DNA of 9,036 nucleotides from an uncultured Erysipelotrichaceae bacterium (GTDB lineage Bacteria; Bacillota_I; Bacilli_A; Erysipelotrichales; Erysipelotrichaceae). Both the position numbers and the translations under genes were made by a program. The notes under the pieces are model-generated. The model was not told the DNA's origin, made no database searches, and worked only from the letters and a program-made list of their open reading frames with translations. This document shows positions 6,443 through 9,036 of the stretch, piece by piece. Each line of letters begins with the position of its first letter. Position 1 is the first letter of the stretch. The stretch spans positions 1 to 9,036 of the forward strand of contig CANDJN010000055.1 in the NCBI GenBank assembly GCA_947385085.1, given 5' to 3'.

Positions 6443-6856
6443 ATGCGAAAGGGCTTCATTATCGGATTGTTATTAATGATGCTGATGGGATGTACATCGC
6501 CGGGCAGTGAGAGTATGAAAAAAACCTCTGCGGACAAGGTCATTCGTCGCTTGCAGGTAGATGGTGAAAATAGTTTTTTATTGGTTTTAACCGCAAATAA
6601 TTGCTATTCCTGCGATGAGTATGCCAAAGTCGTAGAACAGCTTCAAAGTGAAAAAAGCTTTGATCTTTACTATATCGATGTCGATACAGAAGATGAAGAT
6701 AAACTAGAAGAGTTAAAAATTACCCTTGGTGATGTGGAGACATTGCCGATGACATATTACTTTGATAAAGGTGTACTTAAAGAAGAAAATATTAAAAAGA
6801 ACTACATAGAATTGGAGACGTATCGTGAATGGCTGAAATTGTTGAAGATTTATTGA
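6443..6856 (+). CDS. Thioredoxin-fold lipoprotein
   Basis: The 137-residue product has a short lipoprotein signal peptide: M-R-K, hydrophobic residues 5-15, and lipobox L-M-G-C with Cys17 as the lipidated residue. The mature part is a small thioredoxin-like domain with C54-Y-S-C57 in the active-site position after a beta strand (F-L-L-V-L-T-A-N-N), and L-P102-M-T matching the cis-proline before the next strand (Y-Y-F-D). It should sit on the outer face of the cytoplasmic membrane and act as a thiol-disulfide oxidoreductase or reductant carrier. The partner is unknown, and no CcdA or DsbD-like gene is visible here. The last 28 nt overlap the acetyltransferase gene, so the two are an operon. 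The C-X-X-C with Tyr-Ser between the cysteines differs from classical thioredoxin (Gly-Pro), so direction of activity cannot be predicted. Confidence 0.85.
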   Translation: MRKGFIIGLLLMMLMGCTSPGSESMKKTSADKVIRRLQVDGENSFLLVLTANNCYSCDEYAKVVEQLQSEKSFDLYYIDVDTEDEDKLEELKITLGDVETLPMTYYFDKGVLKEENIKKNYIELETYREWLKLLKIY

Positions 6857-7641
6857 GAGCCGACGGTATTATCGATATTGCGATAAAAAAGGACATCAAA
6901 AAACAGCTGAATAATATCGGCGTACAACGAGGAATGCTGCTTTTGGTTGATGCGGATTGTGAAGCATTGGGTTATATCAGCGGTGGAGTACAGACATTGA
7001 TTGATGCACTAATGGAAACGGTTGGCTATGACGGTACCATTGTAATGCCGGCATTTACTCCCGAGAATTTGGATCCGGCTTGTCATGGTTGTGCAAAGAT
7101 TGCTCGGGAAAATTGGGATCTGGTTCGTGACACAGCTCGCCCCTTTAACCGTAAGTTGACGCCGCCCACAACCAAGGATGTGCTCATTCATCAATTTTTG
7201 CGCAATGAAGGAGTGATTCGTTCCTATCATCCGCTTTATTCCTTTGCGGCCTGGGGGAAGTATGCCAAGGTGATTTGTGATAAGCATCCGCTTCATTTTG
7301 GTTTATCCAAAGACTCTCCTTTGGGAAAATGCTTTGAATTGAATGGCTTTGTATTTATGGCTGGCTGTTCGTATGATCAATGCACGATGTTTCAACTGGC
7401 TCGTTATAGCGGTGAACAGTTGCCAATTAAAATTCAAACAGCACCGATCGAACAAAATACTTCCATGATATGGAAAGATATGCTGGATTTGGAACTGGAT
7501 CATCGCGGTTTTGATGTTGTTGGAGAAGTGATGGAAGAACGCAAAATTGTGAAAAGCATGTATATCAACGCTGCCCGCTGTCGCTTTTTCTCATGTCGTG
7601 AAGCAGTCAATATCGCAACCGCTTATTTTCATATCAATTAA
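6829..7641 (+). CDS. AAC(3)-family N-acetyltransferase (aminoglycoside 3-N-acetyltransferase-like)
   Basis: A 270-residue acetyl-CoA-dependent N-acetyltransferase of the Antibiotic_NAT family. Recognisable blocks are G52-G-V-Q-T-L-I-D-A-L with G-T-I-V-M-P-A-F-T (acetyl-CoA region), P-T-T-K-D-V-L, the R-S-Y-H-P-L-Y-S-F-A-A-W-G core with His134, H153-P-L-H156-F, D-S-P-L-G-K around Asp162, and G-C-S-Y-D-Q-C-T. Some members acetylate the 3-amino group of 2-deoxystreptamine aminoglycosides; chromosomal homologues such as Bacillus YokD have other or unknown substrates, so resistance is not established. ATG 6829 lies inside the lipoprotein gene with GGAG at 6814-6817, 11 nt away, which suggests translational coupling. 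The protein is cysteine-rich (11 by my count, including pairs at C-H-G-C and C-S-Y-D-Q-C). Transcription stops at the hairpin just after the stop codon. Family confidence is high, substrate unknown. Confidence 0.88.
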   Translation: MAEIVEDLLRADGIIDIAIKKDIKKQLNNIGVQRGMLLLVDADCEALGYISGGVQTLIDALMETVGYDGTIVMPAFTPENLDPACHGCAKIARENWDLVRDTARPFNRKLTPPTTKDVLIHQFLRNEGVIRSYHPLYSFAAWGKYAKVICDKHPLHFGLSKDSPLGKCFELNGFVFMAGCSYDQCTMFQLARYSGEQLPIKIQTAPIEQNTSMIWKDMLDLELDHRGFDVVGEVMEERKIVKSMYINAARCRFFSCREAVNIATAYFHIN

Positions 7642-7680
7642 AAATGCCTCTGCATATTGTGACTTATGCACGGGCATTTT
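7641..7680. terminator. Bidirectional terminator between convergent genes
   Basis: AAAATGCC (7641-7648) pairs with GGCATTTT (7673-7680), and TGCATA (7651-7656) pairs with TATGCA (7665-7670) across a 2x2 internal loop. T-rich ends lie on both strands. It serves the acetyltransferase gene on plus and msrC on minus. Confidence 0.9.
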
Positions 7681-7681
7681 A

Positions 7682-8146
7682 TTATTTACAAGACTGTTCC
7701 AGAATTGCCGTAAGCTTAGACAATTCGATTTCATCCGTTTCATCAAAGCGCTGAAGAATCGGCGCATCAATATCCAGTACAGCAGCGATCTGCTGGTCAC
7801 GCCAAAGAGGTATGACAATTTCGGATCTGCTGGCACTATCGCACGCAATATGATTAGGGAAATTTATGACATCATCTACTCGAAACAAACGCTGCTCTTT
7901 TAAACATAATCCACAAACCCCCATTCCGTAAGGAATATGCATGCATGCCGGTTTCCCTTGAAACGGTCCTAAAATCAATTCCCCATTTACATATCGATAG
8001 AAGCCGACCCAGCTGACATCCGGCAATGTGTGATATAATAGAGCGCTCATATTGGCCATATTCGCTATTGGATCGTGTTCCCCTTCCAACAAGGTAGTTA
8101 ATTGACTTTGTAAAAGTGAATAATATTCCTGCTTTTCCATATCCAT
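7682..8146 (-). CDS. msrC: Free methionine-(R)-sulfoxide reductase (GAF fold)
   Basis: Reduces free methionine-R-sulfoxide to methionine in the cytosol, with thioredoxin as the usual electron donor. The 154 residues form a single GAF domain. Signatures are W-V-G-F-Y, L-G-P-F-Q-G-K-P-A-C, G-x-G-V-C-G, D-V-x-x-F-P-x-H-I-A-C-D, S-E-I-V-I-P-L and V-L-D-I-D-A-P. The cysteines Cys68, Cys78 and Cys102 have the same spacing (10 and 24) as the three redox cysteines of the E. coli enzyme (84, 94, 118). A fourth, Cys81, lies three residues after Cys78, where family members usually carry Ala. ATG 8146 has AGAGG 4 nt upstream; the in-frame ATG at 8140 is 10 nt from the same site and is an acceptable alternative start. 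It is transcribed alone, opposite to its neighbours. Often labelled simply GAF domain protein. Confidence 0.94.
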   Translation of the reverse strand: MDMEKQEYYSLLQSQLTTLLEGEHDPIANMANMSALLYHTLPDVSWVGFYRYVNGELILGPFQGKPACMHIPYGMGVCGLCLKEQRLFRVDDVINFPNHIACDSASRSEIVIPLWRDQQIAAVLDIDAPILQRFDETDEIELSKLTAILEQSCK

Positions 8147-8217
8147 AAATCCTCTTTTCTGTTAACGATTATTTTAAATCCTTATTTTCATCGTTTTGTA
8201 TCGTAACTTATGCCATA

Positions 8218-8226
8218 ACTATATCA
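8218..8226 (-). promoter_or_regulatory. Possible extended -10 promoter for msrC
   Basis: Read on the minus strand, TG-A-TATAGT lies about 70 nt before the msrC start. No good -35 is seen. It is the best candidate in the 197-base divergent gap between msrC and ntdP. Confidence 0.35.
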
Positions 8227-8311
8227 TAAAAATTAGGAAAATACCTACTGCTTAACCTTTTCTTTTTTAATCATTTCAGATAGTCAGAAAAGTGTTATCT
8301 GTGGGGATGTG

Positions 8312-8320
8312 TGCTATAAT
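8312..8320 (+). promoter_or_regulatory. Extended -10 promoter for ntdP
   Basis: TG-C-TATAAT (TGn 8312-8314, hexamer 8315-8320), 24 nt before the start codon, with a weak -35. Confidence 0.6.
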
Positions 8321-8330
8321 AAGATGGTGT

Positions 8331-8336
8331 AAGGAG
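8331..8336 (+). promoter_or_regulatory. Ribosome binding site selecting the GTG start of ntdP
   Basis: AAGGAG lies 7 nt before GTG 8344. The out-of-frame ATG at 8342 is followed at once by TGA, and the in-frame ATG at 8359 is 22 nt away. Confidence 0.75.
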
Positions 8337-8343
8337 TGTTAAT

Positions 8344-8868
8344 GTGATTTTAAAGGAAATGGATCGTGTGTTCATTCAAAGCTATAAACATGATGGAACT
8401 TTGCATCGCACATGGGCAAAGGGTTTTGTCGTGGAGGCAAATGCGGCAAGATCCGTGGTTGTGACCAATCATACGTTAGTCAGTGAAGCGGATGGACGTC
8501 GTTGGGTTACCAGAGAGCCAGCTGTATGCTTTTTTTATCCCGATGAATGGTTTAATGTAATCAGCATGATTCGCAAAACTGGTGTATATTATTATTGTAA
8601 TATCGCGTCGCCGAGTATTTATGATGGTGAAGCAATTAAAAATATTGATTATGATCTTGATGTGAAAGTGTCGCCACAGGGGAAAACGGTGATTTTAGAT
8701 GAAGATGAATATTGTAATCATGCACAAGAAATGGCGTACGGAGAAAAACTGGATCGTATTTTGCATCATGAATTGGATCGATTATTGATACGAATCCGAC
8801 AAAAATCATCGCCGTTTTATGATAGAGAAATATGGGAATTATATGAGCGTTATCTGTCATTGATTTAG
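8344..8868 (+). CDS. ntdP: Nucleoside tri-/diphosphate phosphatase, DUF402 family
   Basis: A 174-residue cytosolic protein that closely follows the Ntdp family (Staphylococcus and Bacillus DUF402 proteins, YgaC-like), which hydrolyses nucleoside tri- and diphosphates. Key blocks are Q-S-Y-K-H-D-G-x-L-H-R-T-W (11-24), T-L-V-x-E-x-D-G-R-R-W-V-T-R-E-P-A (44-60), Y-Y-C-N-x-A-S-P and I-D-Y-D-L-D-V-K. The residues I recall as catalytic or metal-binding in the family all have counterparts: Arg22, Asn86, Asp102, Asp104, Asp106, Asp119 and Glu122. Length is normal. The GTG start is chosen from the AAGGAG spacing and because homologues begin a few residues before the I-Q-S-Y-K block. It is a single-gene unit with its own promoter; its terminator hairpin includes the stop codon. 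The physiological substrate in this organism is not known. Confidence 0.93.
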   Translation: MILKEMDRVFIQSYKHDGTLHRTWAKGFVVEANAARSVVVTNHTLVSEADGRRWVTREPAVCFFYPDEWFNVISMIRKTGVYYYCNIASPSIYDGEAIKNIDYDLDVKVSPQGKTVILDEDEYCNHAQEMAYGEKLDRILHHELDRLLIRIRQKSSPFYDREIWELYERYLSLI

Positions 8869-8883
8869 TCAATGATTTTTTTT
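8857..8883 (+). terminator. Terminator overlapping the ntdP stop codon
   Basis: TCATTGA (8857-8863) pairs with TCAATGA (8869-8875) around TTTAG, followed by eight T. The stop codon TAG (8866-8868) sits in the loop, so the 5' arm codes for the last residues. Confidence 0.85.
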
Positions 8884-8980
8884 GTATGAGAAAAAATCTA
8901 TCAAGTCCAGTAACGCTGTTTTTTTATGAAGAAGGAAATAGCATATATCCTTTGTGATAGGGCTGTATCAGAACAACGGT

Positions 8981-9025
8981 AAAAAAAGGCAAAAAGAACA
9001 AAAAAAGTAAAAAAAGCCGTTGACA
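8981..9025 (+). promoter_or_regulatory. Phased A-tracts plus -35 box, probably a strong stable-RNA promoter (incomplete)
   Basis: Four A-tracts (8981-8987, 8991-8995, 9000-9006, 9009-9015) recur every 9-10 bp just upstream of TTGACA (9020-9025). This matches an UP element plus -35 as found before rRNA and tRNA operons in Firmicutes. The -10 and the gene lie beyond the window. Confidence 0.6.
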
Positions 9026-9036
9026 AGGGAAAGGGG

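Noticed and set aside
7598..7903. 101-codon plus-strand frame through the bidirectional terminator
   Set aside because: It crosses a strong terminator and is antisense to msrC, which has clear catalytic motifs.
8886..8957. 23-codon frame after the ntdP terminator
   Set aside because: Begins right after the T-tract with no ribosome binding site and has no recognisable feature.
1..9036. CRISPR array, insertion sequence, tRNA gene, toxin-antitoxin or phage module
   Set aside because: No regularly spaced DNA repeats with unique spacers, no transposase or integrase motifs, and no tRNA-like cloverleaf with T-loop sequence were seen by eye. The only tandem repeats are protein-coding.

Overview
The window looks like chromosomal DNA from a low-to-moderate GC Firmicute. 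A member of the Erysipelotrichia or a related gut Bacillota is my best guess. This rests on Gram-positive AGGAGG ribosome binding sites, a T-box leader, a Bacillus-like hslO / dusB / lysS cluster, a lipobox protein, and a surface protein ending in a TGDTTN-membrane-anchor tail. The genus assignment is inference; no marker here fixes it.

Layout. Positions 1-1121 are the 3' part of a large surface protein: Asp-rich 12-residue Ca-binding-type repeats separated by W-K-P linkers, then a globular domain and a C-terminal membrane anchor. It is followed by a terminator (1123-1150). Positions 1296-3214 hold hslO (redox chaperone Hsp33) and dusB (tRNA dihydrouridine synthase), which overlap by 20 nt behind one extended -10 promoter. 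Positions 3242-5032 hold lysS (lysyl-tRNA synthetase). It has its own consensus promoter and a full T-box leader whose specifier loop reads lysine, so lysS is uncoupled from the genes upstream and responds to uncharged tRNA-Lys. Positions 5033-5581 are a 549-base non-coding stretch with a terminator, an AT-rich imperfect hairpin, a promoter and a long 5' leader.

Positions 5582-7641 carry a PPP-type metallophosphoesterase, then a thioredoxin-fold lipoprotein overlapping an AAC(3)-family acetyltransferase by 28 nt. A bidirectional terminator (7641-7680) separates these from msrC (free methionine-R-sulfoxide reductase) on the minus strand. Positions 8315-8868 hold ntdP (DUF402 nucleoside tri-/diphosphatase) with a GTG start and a terminator built over its stop codon. 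The window ends in phased A-tracts and a TTGACA box that look like the upstream half of a very strong, probably stable-RNA, promoter.

How the genes fit together. Most are core housekeeping: tRNA charging and modification (lysS, dusB), thiol/oxidative-stress proteins (hslO, msrC and possibly the thioredoxin-like lipoprotein) and nucleotide hydrolysis (ntdP, possibly the metallophosphoesterase). I see no transposase, integrase, CRISPR array, toxin-antitoxin pair or phage gene, and no clear new multi-gene system. The least ordinary items are the repeat surface protein, the overlapping thioredoxin-lipoprotein / AAC(3)-family pair, the leader and hairpin in the 5033-5581 gap, and the A-tract promoter at the right edge.
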